From DTU052 sp050951725 (GTDB lineage: Bacteria; Bacillota; Syntrophomonadia; Syntrophomonadales; DTU052): DNA of 64,000 bases. Within the stretch, counting starts at the first letter, position 1. Each line of letters opens with the position of its first letter. The translations under genes and the position numbers were made by a program. Of this stretch, positions 8,610-16,375 are shown piece by piece. The DNA lies in NCBI GenBank assembly GCA_050951725.1, contig JBMNJO010000001.1, forward strand, positions 992,001-1,056,000, in the 5' to 3' direction. The notes under the pieces are model-generated. The model made no database searches. It saw nothing but the letters and a program-made list of their open reading frames with translations, and had not been told where the DNA came from.

Positions 8610-9094
8610 GGACTAACCACCAACCTTCGATCCAATTCCTTGTCATCGAAAATAAACCCATCCTGTTTGTAACGCTTGAGAACGAAATGGGTTGTGGTGC
8701 TCTGCACCTGGTGCATGGTGGCCAGTTTCTGCGAAATGAATGTTGATATATCTTTAAGATCCTTTCCCCGGACCACCACGGTGAGATCGTAGAGACCGCT
8801 CATAAGGTAAACCGCACTTACTTCTGGAAAACGACTGATACGGTTGGCAATAGCATCAAAGCCACGCTCACGTTCCGGGGTCACCTTGACCTCTACCATG
8901 GCTGTAACCCCGTCATCTCCTGCCCTTTCCCAGTTGATTATCGCGGTATGCCCCAGGATAACCCTTTCCTTCTCCATACGCGCGATCTCGGCGACTACCT
9001 GGTCCACTTCCTCACCCAACATGGCCGCGATCTGCTGGGGTGTATGACGGGCATCACGTTCCAGCAACTCCAGGATACGTCTGTCTAAACTCAC
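8606..9094 (-). CDS. Lrp/AsnC-family transcriptional regulator
   Basis: 162 residues. The N-terminal winged helix (LDRRILELLERDARHTPQQIAAMLGEEVDQV) is followed by a RAM-type ligand-binding domain with VMVEVKVTPERERGFDAIANRISRFPEV and a VYLMSGLYDLTVVV strand, the usual AsnC arrangement. These proteins bind amino acids and regulate nearby metabolic genes. It starts with GTG at 9094 and overlaps the aminotransferase gene by 4 bases. It is the first gene after the T-box leader, an uncommon position for a DNA-binding regulator. A C-terminal extension (DGFIFDDKELDRRL) runs past the RAM domain. Confidence 0.93.
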   Translation of the reverse strand: MSLDRRILELLERDARHTPQQIAAMLGEEVDQVVAEIARMEKERVILGHTAIINWERAGDDGVTAMVEVKVTPERERGFDAIANRISRFPEVSAVYLMSGLYDLTVVVRGKDLKDISTFISQKLATMHQVQSTTTHFVLKRYKQDGFIFDDKELDRRLVVSP

Positions 9095-9145
9095 CTTCCA
9101 CCATCTCCTTCATTAAATTCTATTAAAGATTAATATAAGTATTGA

Positions 9146-9405
9146 CAAAAAATTAACTCCCGCCCCGGAAAGGGACGGGAGTATTTCCCGCGGTACCACC
9201 CAAATTGACAATCGTGTCCACTCTTTACCCGTTAACGGTGGGAACCGTTCGGCTTCCCTTTTCAGGTTCACCGACACTCACGGGTGGCCTTCACCGCTAA
9301 CCACACCGGTTCACACCATCCACCGGCTCTCTTAAGTGGCCCTCACGGTTACTCTCCCGCTCATCGCCTTATTCTGTCTCTTAGAAAAGACATTATGTGA
9401 TTGTA
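9146..9405 (-). promoter_or_regulatory. T-box leader (tRNA-sensing riboswitch)
   Basis: On the minus strand the region carries the T-box core GGGTGGTACCGCGG (9188-9201), the sequence that pairs with the free CCA end of uncharged tRNA. A terminator follows: CTCCCGTCCC paired with CGGGGCGGGAG (9155-9182) then TTAATTTTTT. Stem I features include AGAGAGCCGGTGGATGGTG and the GAA-specifier-CC loop at about 9284-9292. The specifier reads GGC (Gly, 9287-9289) if it directly follows GAA, or GCC (Ala, 9286-9288) if shifted by one. Uncharged tRNA would stabilise the antiterminator and raise expression of the lrp and aminotransferase genes. Confidence 0.93.
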
Positions 9406-9415
9406 CATTGGTACT

Positions 9416-9444
9416 ATGCTACAACTCCCCGATGATTAAGTCAA
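9416..9444 (-). promoter_or_regulatory. Sigma-A-type promoter for the T-box leader
   Basis: TTGACT at 9439-9444 and TAGCAT at 9416-9421 on the minus strand, separated by 17 bases. Predicted transcription starts near 9409, just before stem I of the T-box. Confidence 0.55.
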
Positions 9445-9621
9445 CCATTTTATTTTACAAATTAAGGATCACAGGCAATAGCCTCAGACAATGTCTGTCG
9501 CCCGGCCCGTGGTACGTTTATTAGTATAGAGATCCAAAATAAGAGTCAAACTATATCAACATTTGACACCCATCATACTCGGAAATTGCAAGTTTCAGTA
9601 TGAAAGGAGGTGTTCGACACT

Positions 9622-9735
9622 TTGAGCCGCAAGGAAGACCGTTTGCGTCAAGAACGCGAACGTCAGGAGCGCGAACAGCAAGAGCAGCGCCGTGACGATC
9701 AGAACCAACAGCAGAACCGTAAAAGGAATAACTAG
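9622..9735 (+). CDS. Small Arg/Gln/Glu-rich protein, 37 residues
   Basis: A TTG start (9622) lies 11 bases after AAAGGAGGTG, one of the strongest ribosome sites in the window. The 37-residue product begins MSRKEDRLRQERERQ and ends RKRNN; it is almost entirely Arg, Gln, Glu, Asp and Asn, so it is probably an extended charged helix. A good intrinsic terminator follows at 9783-9820, giving a one-gene transcript. The protein resembles the small product encoded at 25736-25852: both start MSRK, contain QRRD followed by an acidic residue, and end with an RK-rich tail. No family is recognised. Function unknown; nucleic-acid or ribosome binding is possible but unproven. Confidence 0.6.
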   Translation: MSRKEDRLRQERERQEREQQEQRRDDQNQQQNRKRNN

Positions 9736-9782
9736 TTGACTGGATCTCGTCACGAGTGATGGGCAACCCATAACGGAATCCA

Positions 9783-9820
9783 AGTGATAGCGTCCTCACC
9801 GAGGCCGTTATCACTTTTTT
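9783..9820 (+). terminator. Intrinsic terminator
   Basis: AGTGATA pairs with TATCACT, with an inner CCTC/GAGG stem, followed by six T on the plus strand. It closes the small-protein transcript beginning near 9600. Confidence 0.8.
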
Positions 9821-9975
9821 ATGCAGAAAGGACCCATCCAGGCAGAAAACGCCATCAATAACAGGCCTTTATCAGGCTGCTAATATTTAGCTCATGATTC
9901 TTATAATTTTCTAAGAACATTTTAGTGTCCCTGCGCATATCATCAGTTTAAGATTCATTAAGGAGGATAATTTTT

Positions 9976-10188
9976 ATGAAGTTAACCGCAGAAGAATATC
10001 AGGTAGCTCAAAGAGTAAACACCTACTTCCGTTCCCCCGTCATGAGCCTGAAGGAGAAGATTTTTAATGCCAAGCTGATTGCCCTTCACGACCTTGAGTT
10101 GCAGAACTTCACCTGCGAAACGGAAAAGGAGAAACTAACCCACTACTCCCATATTTTGGACAGTATCATGCAGAAGATAGATGCTTAA
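9976..10188 (+). CDS. Hypothetical small protein, 70 residues
   Basis: Starts ATG after AAGGAGG at a normal distance. The sequence is an amphipathic helical protein (LTAEEYQVAQRVNTYFRSP, then LKEKIFNAKLIALHDLELQNF) without cysteine motif or membrane segment. No family recognised. Its 3' end overlaps the 3' end of the convergent HdrA-like gene by 23 bases, so neither gene has its own terminator between them. Confidence 0.65.
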   Translation: MKLTAEEYQVAQRVNTYFRSPVMSLKEKIFNAKLIALHDLELQNFTCETEKEKLTHYSHILDSIMQKIDA

Positions 10189-11176
10189 GCAAGAGCCCTG
10201 CCGCTGTCTGGCCACTGTAAAGGCTCTCCACAATAGTCTTGGGACCGGTGCAGCAGCCAGCAGCAAAAACCCCCTTTTGGTTGGTAGAACCACCAACGCT
10301 GGCAATAAACCCCCGGTTATCCTTCTCGATGTCCAGCATCTCGCATAGCGACCGGTCAGACTGGGCCGGTAATACTGCGGAACACAGCACCAGCCAGTCA
10401 TAATGCCCCTGCTCAATTTGAGACGTGGCACTATCCTCATATTTCACGACCAGGGCCTGATTAGGAAGCCGGTCGACCCTGGCCGGCATACCCCTTATAT
10501 ACCGTACTGAATCTACCCGCTCGGTCGCATAAACCGGATGATACCTCTGGGCATCCATACAGAAAATATCCACCGTTGCCCCGGAAATCCTGTCTATCAG
10601 TATCTGGGCCAGTTTCTCTGAGTAGAGGCAGCACACCCGTGAACAATAGGATACCCCCCGGCTCTGCTCGCGGGAACCAAAACACCTGACCATGGCTATC
10701 CGGGGCATAATCCCCAGCTCTTCTTCCCAGTCACCCGAGGCGTTTTTCAGGATCTCTTCCAGTTCCCGGACTGTGACCACCCTTTCGAGCCTCGGGTAGC
10801 CCATTTCACTGCGTATTGCAGGGTTAAAAATTCCAAACCCGGTTGCCAGTATGATTCCTGCGGCCTCAACCATGGTGGTGCCCTCAGCATCACTCAGTTC
10901 CATCTGGTAGACGCCATTCACCAGCCGGGCCGCAACGACCCGGCTTCCCGTCATAACCTGAACCAGCGGGTGTTTCTGCACCTGGTAAGCCTGTTCGGCA
11001 GCCAGGCACGCTCCACATTGGCGGCACTCATCAACCGCCTTGCAGTTGTACACCAGAGGACTGCCCCCCAGTCTTTCATCTTTTTCCACCAGGATTACCT
11101 CCTGATTCCTGTCCGCCAGGTACAGTGCACTGGCCAGCCCGGCCGGACCACCGCCTATAACCACAACCCTGGCCAT
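10166..11176 (-). CDS. HdrA-like FAD/Fe-S oxidoreductase
   Basis: 336 residues. An N-terminal Rossmann motif VIGGGPAGLASALYLA and acidic VEKDERLGG bind FAD. Directly after comes C45-x5-C51-x2-C54-x2-C57, the cysteine spacing used by HdrA-type proteins for an Fe-S cluster. Later segments include GIILATGFG and the second FAD-contact GVFAAGCCTGPKTIVESL, and a CSRVCC cluster. HdrA is the flavin subunit of heterodisulfide-reductase-like complexes that pass or bifurcate electrons. It is shorter than full HdrA (about 650), so the ferredoxin modules must come from a partner, most likely the product of 12770-14197. Last gene of a run with metF and metV, spaced 12 bases from metF. Confidence 0.85.
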   Translation of the reverse strand: MARVVVIGGGPAGLASALYLADRNQEVILVEKDERLGGSPLVYNCKAVDECRQCGACLAAEQAYQVQKHPLVQVMTGSRVVAARLVNGVYQMELSDAEGTTMVEAAGIILATGFGIFNPAIRSEMGYPRLERVVTVRELEEILKNASGDWEEELGIMPRIAMVRCFGSREQSRGVSYCSRVCCLYSEKLAQILIDRISGATVDIFCMDAQRYHPVYATERVDSVRYIRGMPARVDRLPNQALVVKYEDSATSQIEQGHYDWLVLCSAVLPAQSDRSLCEMLDIEKDNRGFIASVGGSTNQKGVFAAGCCTGPKTIVESLYSGQTAAGLLLKHLSSA

Positions 11177-11188
11177 GCTACCACTTCC

Positions 11189-12109
11189 TTAATCAAAATG
11201 AAGGGGGCGGGGATAAAGGCCGGCTCGGCGCACGATCTCCGGGACCACTTCTTCCCAGGCCACCGCCATGATGTGAACTCCCTTAACACCCGGGATCTCG
11301 CGCAGTTCAGCAATCTGCTCCACCACGATATTTATGGCCTCTTCCCGCAGATCGGCGGCGGCCTCCAGGCGCTCGCACAGTTCATCAGGAACCATCATCC
11401 CCGCCACGTTCTTCTGTATATACCGTGCCATCCGCCCGGATTTGATGGGCATTACGCCGGCCAGTACCGCTGCGCGGTCGGTCAGCCCCCGCTCATTTAT
11501 TAAGTCCATAAACTGTCGGAACCGTTTCATTTCCAGAACACACTGGGTCTGGACAAACTGGGCCCCTGCTTCAACCTTTTTCTGCAGGCGCAGGGCCCGG
11601 AATTCAAAAGGATCGGCAAAAGGGTTCTCCACACAGCCGATAAAAACATCCGGTTTTACCTTCATTTCTTCCCCGCAGAGGAAACGGCCATCGTCACGCA
11701 TATCCTTGATCGTCTTTATAAGCTGAATGGAATCCAGATCAAAGACGTTCTTGGCCTGTGGATGATTACCGAAGCTCTGGTGGTCTCCGGTAAGGCACAG
11801 GACGTTTTTGATGCCCAGAGCTGCCGCCCCCAGGAGGTCCGACTGCAGCCCGATCCGGTTGCGGTCGCGGCAAGTCATCTGGATCACCGGCTCCAGACCC
11901 TGCTGCTGTACCAAGACTCCGGCAGCAATGCTGGACATACGTACAATCGCGGTCTGGTTATCAGTTATATTAAAGGCATCCGCATACCCCTGAAGCAGTT
12001 CAGCCTTTTTATTGACAAAAGCGGCATTGCAGCTCTTAGGAGGTCCGATTTCCGCAGTGACCGCAAAGTGGCCCGCTTGTAGTACTCGTTCCAGGTTACT
12101 GCTGGTCAT
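11189..12109 (-). CDS. metF: Methylenetetrahydrofolate reductase, catalytic subunit
   Basis: About 306 residues, the size of MetF. The (beta-alpha)8 barrel shows the FAD-binding family features: VTAEIGPPKS at the start, a NITDNQTA loop, NVLCLTGDHQ (the folate/FAD-contacting LTGD motif) and GAQFVQTQCV. It reduces methylene-tetrahydrofolate to methyl-tetrahydrofolate, the methyl-branch step of the Wood-Ljungdahl pathway and of methionine synthesis. Frame starts TTG 12112 or ATG 12109. It overlaps metV by 14 bases, so the two are coupled. In acetogens such as Moorella thermoacetica MetF and MetV are found with HdrA and MvhD subunits, the arrangement seen here. Confidence 0.93.
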   Translation of the reverse strand: MTSSNLERVLQAGHFAVTAEIGPPKSCNAAFVNKKAELLQGYADAFNITDNQTAIVRMSSIAAGVLVQQQGLEPVIQMTCRDRNRIGLQSDLLGAAALGIKNVLCLTGDHQSFGNHPQAKNVFDLDSIQLIKTIKDMRDDGRFLCGEEMKVKPDVFIGCVENPFADPFEFRALRLQKKVEAGAQFVQTQCVLEMKRFRQFMDLINERGLTDRAAVLAGVMPIKSGRMARYIQKNVAGMMVPDELCERLEAAADLREEAINIVVEQIAELREIPGVKGVHIMAVAWEEVVPEIVRRAGLYPRPLHFD

Positions 12110-12764
12110 CAAGCATCAAATCCTCCCTTGACATTTTTCGCACCCCACCGTCCCGGGATTGGGACCAATCCTTGGGAGGCTGTAGGATCATCAGCCGGTC
12201 CAGCTGGTTCAGTTCCCTCAGCCGATCAAAAATCAACTGCCAGGCACAGTCAATCTCCTTTGATATCTCACACTTCCCGTTCTGGGAACCACCACAGGGA
12301 CCGTTCATCAGGTTCTTGGAACAACGCGCTACCGGACATATCCCCCCTGTCAGGTGCAGCATGCAGTCTCCACAGGCCTGGCAGCGCTCCTCAAACAGAC
12401 CGTGTTGCACCGGCATACCCAGGAAGCGGGTGTTCAAGGCCGGTAACGTCTGGAGGTCCCGAAAGTACTCATTCATCGCCTGCACCCCGATCCCGCAGGC
12501 GGTGGAAACAACGATCTCATACCCCTTGATCACCGGGTTAAGTTGTTCCAGGAACTCCCACTCACACTGCCGGGGAACCGCCAGGCTTTCCACGGTAATA
12601 CCCGGGTCATCGAGGGCCAACAACCGGGCCAGGGTCTCGGCCTCCTGCAGACCTCCAGTCTGACACACGGTTACACACCCACCGCAGCCAACCACCAGGA
12701 CCTTTTTGTAATCCTTGACCATGTTCTTAATATCTGAAAGGGCCTTAAGCTCCCCAACTATCAT
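12096..12764 (-). CDS. metV: MetV, Fe-S/zinc partner of methylenetetrahydrofolate reductase
   Basis: 222 residues. It starts with VLVVGCGGCVTVCQTGG, then contains ERCQACGDCMLHLTGGICPVARCSKNLMNGPCGG, a dense cysteine set typical of the MetV (methylene-THF reductase C-terminal-like) domain. MetV is required with MetF in many acetogens and is thought to relay electrons to its flavin. GGAGGG precedes the ATG at 12764. The gene begins 5 bases after the stop of the upstream Fe-S protein gene and overlaps metF, so all four genes of this cluster should be on one transcript. Confidence 0.88.
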   Translation of the reverse strand: MIVGELKALSDIKNMVKDYKKVLVVGCGGCVTVCQTGGLQEAETLARLLALDDPGITVESLAVPRQCEWEFLEQLNPVIKGYEIVVSTACGIGVQAMNEYFRDLQTLPALNTRFLGMPVQHGLFEERCQACGDCMLHLTGGICPVARCSKNLMNGPCGGSQNGKCEISKEIDCAWQLIFDRLRELNQLDRLMILQPPKDWSQSRDGGVRKMSREDLMLDDQQ

Positions 12765-12769
12765 GAGTA

Positions 12770-14197
12770 CTAACCCTCCTTAAGAATCTCCTCCACCCTG
12801 TCCTGGGCCGAAACCTGCATTACCTCGACATGGACCGGTCTGGATAATGACTTAAGCAACCGGTTCAGCCTCCCCACCCGCGAGGACAGCCGTTTACCCC
12901 CGGAACCATGCTGACACTTGCCATCCCGGCAGGTCATTATCACCAATCGGTCAACCCCTGGCTGACAGGCTTTTAGTATATCGGTAATGCCAATACTCCC
13001 CGCACACGGGAAGAGTTTACCGTTAATCCCCGCATCCTTGAGCAGCGGCCCTCCCGAATTCTCACAGGCCAAAACCATACACGAACCTCTGTCTTGCGGC
13101 AGGATGATTCTGATCGCCTCTGCCGGGCATTCCGCATAACAGCGTCCGCAGTTGAAACAGGCCACCGGGTCTATGAGCATGGCCTGACCATACAGGTTGG
13201 AAGCTTTCTGTCCTAACCTCACCGCATTGTGCGGGCAGGTCCGATAACAGGTGAGGCAGAGCGCACAAAGATCCGGCTGAATTTCGTAATTGCATGGTGG
13301 CCTGTCCCCGTCTAAATACGACTGGAGCAGGACCTTAAGGCAGGTGATGGTCTCCTCTTCCGTAAAGGGCTCACCCCACCCCGGATCAACTACCAGAATA
13401 CCCTTACGCCGGGTCCTGAACGGGTAGTACTCCTGCCGGTCCGTTCCGATACCCAATAGTTTCAAAGCCTCCTTGGAGACGGACCCTGCCCGGGCGCCAT
13501 CATAACACCAGACCCGGTCTGCCTCGATGACCAGGGGCTTAGCGGGGCCCAGGGAATCGTTATAGAGGTAAACAGTCTGGTTGAACCATTCTCCGTAACC
13601 CGCGTCCGAACTAATATTCCAGGCTGTATGCTGCTCCGGCTCACTGCCGGATTTTTTGTCAACAAAGCTTAATACCGTATCCTTGAGGAAGATCACTCCC
13701 GCCTGGCGGGCCTCCTGGCAGAGCTCTTCACCACCCGGAAAACTGACCTGCACATCGTCGACCACCAGGTAGACCTGGTGTCCCTTGGAACTTAACATCA
13801 GGGCCTGGTGAACGATTTCCTGAAATTCTCCGGGGCGAACCTTTTCCAAAGCCAAAACCATGGTTAACGGGTTTTCGGCTTCCCCGGCGGCCTTGATACT
13901 GGCCGCTATATCACAAGCCGGTTCCGGGAAGACAACTATCGCTCCTACCACCTGGCTCATCAGGTAGCTACCGGTCTCAATCTGCACCGTAAAATCACCG
14001 CAGGTACCGGTCACTTTCGACAGCCGGCTATCAGCCAGAGCAGTTATTCCCTCTGGTTGTCCCACTGGTTCCCCGGAAAAAGCCCATAAAACGGGTAGGT
14101 AACGGCCGATTTCAACCGCCACTCGAAATGACAACTCAGTATTTCCCCATATCAAAACCGGAGATTTCGCTGCAGGGTCCCGCTGGTAAGTCACCAA
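12770..14197 (-). CDS. Ferredoxin-domain protein with MvhD/FlpD-like C terminus
   Basis: 475 residues. The N-terminal half is not strongly recognisable but resembles the degenerate flavoprotein half of HdrA-type proteins. Around residues 305-365 two 4Fe-4S motifs occur: CALCLTCYRTCP and CFNCGRCYAECP. The C-terminal 110 residues look like MvhD/FlpD: CMVLACENSGG, LFPCAGSIGITDILKAC and MTCRDGKCQHGSGG. MvhD-like subunits usually join HdrA to a hydrogenase or dehydrogenase. Here it heads the run Fe-S protein-metV-metF-HdrA-like, so it probably supplies the ferredoxin and delta modules missing from the short HdrA. Start is TTG 14197 or GTG 14194 after GGGGAGG. Confidence 0.82.
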   Translation of the reverse strand: MVTYQRDPAAKSPVLIWGNTELSFRVAVEIGRYLPVLWAFSGEPVGQPEGITALADSRLSKVTGTCGDFTVQIETGSYLMSQVVGAIVVFPEPACDIAASIKAAGEAENPLTMVLALEKVRPGEFQEIVHQALMLSSKGHQVYLVVDDVQVSFPGGEELCQEARQAGVIFLKDTVLSFVDKKSGSEPEQHTAWNISSDAGYGEWFNQTVYLYNDSLGPAKPLVIEADRVWCYDGARAGSVSKEALKLLGIGTDRQEYYPFRTRRKGILVVDPGWGEPFTEEETITCLKVLLQSYLDGDRPPCNYEIQPDLCALCLTCYRTCPHNAVRLGQKASNLYGQAMLIDPVACFNCGRCYAECPAEAIRIILPQDRGSCMVLACENSGGPLLKDAGINGKLFPCAGSIGITDILKACQPGVDRLVIMTCRDGKCQHGSGGKRLSSRVGRLNRLLKSLSRPVHVEVMQVSAQDRVEEILKEG

Positions 14198-14267
14198 AGA
14201 ATCCTCCCCCCAAATATATCAACATGATAGACTACCAGAATAAAACCTGCAACAAGCGGGTTATCTC

Positions 14268-15426
14268 CTATTTAAACAACATGAACCTCCGCTTCAACCA
14301 GCGGTACTCAATCAGGTAGCCAATCAGAAAGAGTACTATCATTCCGGCCATCAGGCCTTTACCCTGATTCAGCCTCTTGCGCAAATGGGCGATGGTCTGT
14401 TCGTTCTGCCCGGCATAGTCAAAAATGCTCTGCTGTTCCTCCTTGATCTCCGCTATCTGGTGGCTTAGACTATCCCTCTCCTTCATAGACTGATAGAACC
14501 TGGTCCAGACCCTTACCCGCTCCTTCTCCAGTTCATCCACCTGTCTCCTGATCAGGGTCTCAGAACCGTACTTTTTCTCCCGGCATAAAAGCATTCCACA
14601 GTATGACCCCGGAGCTGCTATGGGGACCTTCCAACCCTGCCAGGGCACAGATAGTGGGAGTTATATCAATAACATTCACTCCCTGGAGCGTGACGTTGGC
14701 CCTGACCCCGCTGGATTTCACAATCAAAGGAACCATATCCGAAGGTGAAGAGCTGCGGGAAGAGGTTACGATGATGCCGGTTTCCCCGTACATATTCCAA
14801 TCCTTCAGGGCCTTCACCAGTTTGCCAATCTCCAGGTCCACGTTTCTCAAGTTTTTGTAGTGATCTTCACTTTTGACCCGCGGGGCGGTAGTCTTACAGT
14901 CATCAAGGTATATGTAGGTCAGGAAAGGTTTCTTCTCCAGAAACAGTGCGATGGCCTTTTCCATCACCTTGGAGTCAGGTTGTTGGGATTCAATCTTCAC
15001 ATACTCTTCCTGGCCGCGCGCAAAGCCCTGCAGCCTGCCGCCTGAGCCATCCACTACCAGAATCGAACGTCCTGACTTGCAGATGACATCCAGCAATGAC
15101 TCTGCCTCAACCTTATCATTCCGGGAGTAGTGCAAATGCTCCTCCGGTAAACACCCGGTCAGGAGTGAGGCTTCACCTGCTTCAATCGTATCCGCACGCA
15201 CCGCCAGACACTTTGCAGTGGAGGCACCGTCAAGTGCCAGGTATTTCAGGCTGTTCTTGTCATACGAGGAATAGCCCTCATAATTTAAGCCGTCTACGCT
15301 GATCAGGATCAGGTTTTCGAATGGCGCATCCTCGGCGGGATAAACCGGTGCTATACCAATCAATACAAATAAGAGGCAGGAGGTCACAAGAAGTGTCAGA
15401 AGGCGACAATAGCCGATATATGGCAT
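14268..15426 (-). pseudogene. Alkaline-phosphatase-fold membrane protein, frameshifted, metal motifs altered
   Basis: The 5' part (15426-14560) encodes a signal peptide (LLTLLVTSCLLFVLIGIAPVYPA) and an alkaline-phosphatase/phosphodiesterase-like domain: LILISVDGLNYEG, a SLLTGCLPEEH segment, FLTYIYLDDC and VIDITPTICALAGL. The frame ends after MPGEKVRF. A second frame (to 14268) continues EKKYGSETLIRRQVDELEKER, a coiled coil, and a C-terminal membrane helix (GLMAGMIVLFLIGYLIEY). Removing one A from the five-A run at 14572-14576 joins them. Where active relatives have a DHG metal motif this protein has TSSRSSS, so it may never have been catalytic. Either real frameshift, slippage or a sequencing error. 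GGGAGGGG precedes the ATG. Confidence 0.75.
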
Positions 15427-15516
15427 GCTCGCCCCTCCCTTCTTTTTGACATTTATATTGGAAGAAGCGAGCTAATATACCATGATTGCATCATGGGTAC
15501 TGTCCCCATGATGCGA

Positions 15517-16344
15517 TCAGTAATAGATGAGACCTAGGGCGCCGGGACCAACATGGGATCCGATGGTCGGTCCCACCTCGCTTAAAAGAATTGGTCCGGT
15601 GAAAAACTCCTCAACCTGTTTTTTCAATTCCAGGGCTTCAGCATCGTTGTCGGCATGAATTACCGACACTGCCGACACCAAGCCACTTTCTGCCTGCTTT
15701 TTCAATATCTCTATAATATGCTTAACCGCGCGACCCTTGCTGCGGACCTTCTCCATGAGTTCAATCCTGCCATCGACCACACCCAGGATGGGCTTGACCT
15801 GCAGGAGATTTCCCAACAGACCGCTGGCCTTGCCGAGGCGGCCACCCCTGACCAGGTACTCCAGGTTATCGACTATAAAAAGGATTTTGACCGCAGTTCT
15901 CACTTTAACCAGCTCCGGAATGATATCGTCACGATTATATCCCTGACGGGCCAGTTCCGCAGCCTTCAGAACCTGAAATCCCAGGCCCATGGCTGTACTG
16001 CGCGAATCCAACACGGTGATGTCATAATCCGGAAGCAGACTGGCAGCAGTCTCTGCTGACTGGAATGTGCCTGAGAGCAGTTCTGAGATCACCAGGCAGA
16101 TATAGGTTTCCCCAGGACCGTGCTTTTTGAAGGCTTCTACAAAGTCGCCTACTGGTGGTTGGGATGTGGTTGGAAAGTCATTTTCAGACCGCAACCGCGC
16201 ATAATATTCCTGGTTGCTGACCTGTCCTTCCCGAAAGGTAGTGCCCCGGAAGGTGATTTCCAAAGGTACGACCTGAATACCGAATTCCTCGATCTTATCG
16301 GGAGGAAGATATGATGTGCTGTCCGTAATTATTCGTATACCCAA
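15517..16344 (-). CDS. DegV family fatty-acid-binding protein (first copy)
   Basis: 275 residues. The signature starts IRIITDSTSYLPPDKIEEFGIQVVPLEI, with the DegV TTSQPPVGDFVEAF motif that contacts the fatty-acid carboxylate and a central VDNLEYLVRGGRLGKASGLLGNLL segment. The end GSHVGPGALGLIYY is also family-typical. In Firmicutes DegV/FakB proteins present fatty acids to the kinase FakA; no fakA gene is visible here. It is followed at 31 bases by a second, clearly paralogous DegV gene upstream at 16376-17203, so the pair arose by tandem duplication. Confidence 0.93.
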   Translation of the reverse strand: MGIRIITDSTSYLPPDKIEEFGIQVVPLEITFRGTTFREGQVSNQEYYARLRSENDFPTTSQPPVGDFVEAFKKHGPGETYICLVISELLSGTFQSAETAASLLPDYDITVLDSRSTAMGLGFQVLKAAELARQGYNRDDIIPELVKVRTAVKILFIVDNLEYLVRGGRLGKASGLLGNLLQVKPILGVVDGRIELMEKVRSKGRAVKHIIEILKKQAESGLVSAVSVIHADNDAEALELKKQVEEFFTGPILLSEVGPTIGSHVGPGALGLIYY

Positions 16345-16375
16345 TAAAACCCCTCTCTTTCGATAAAAATTTGTA

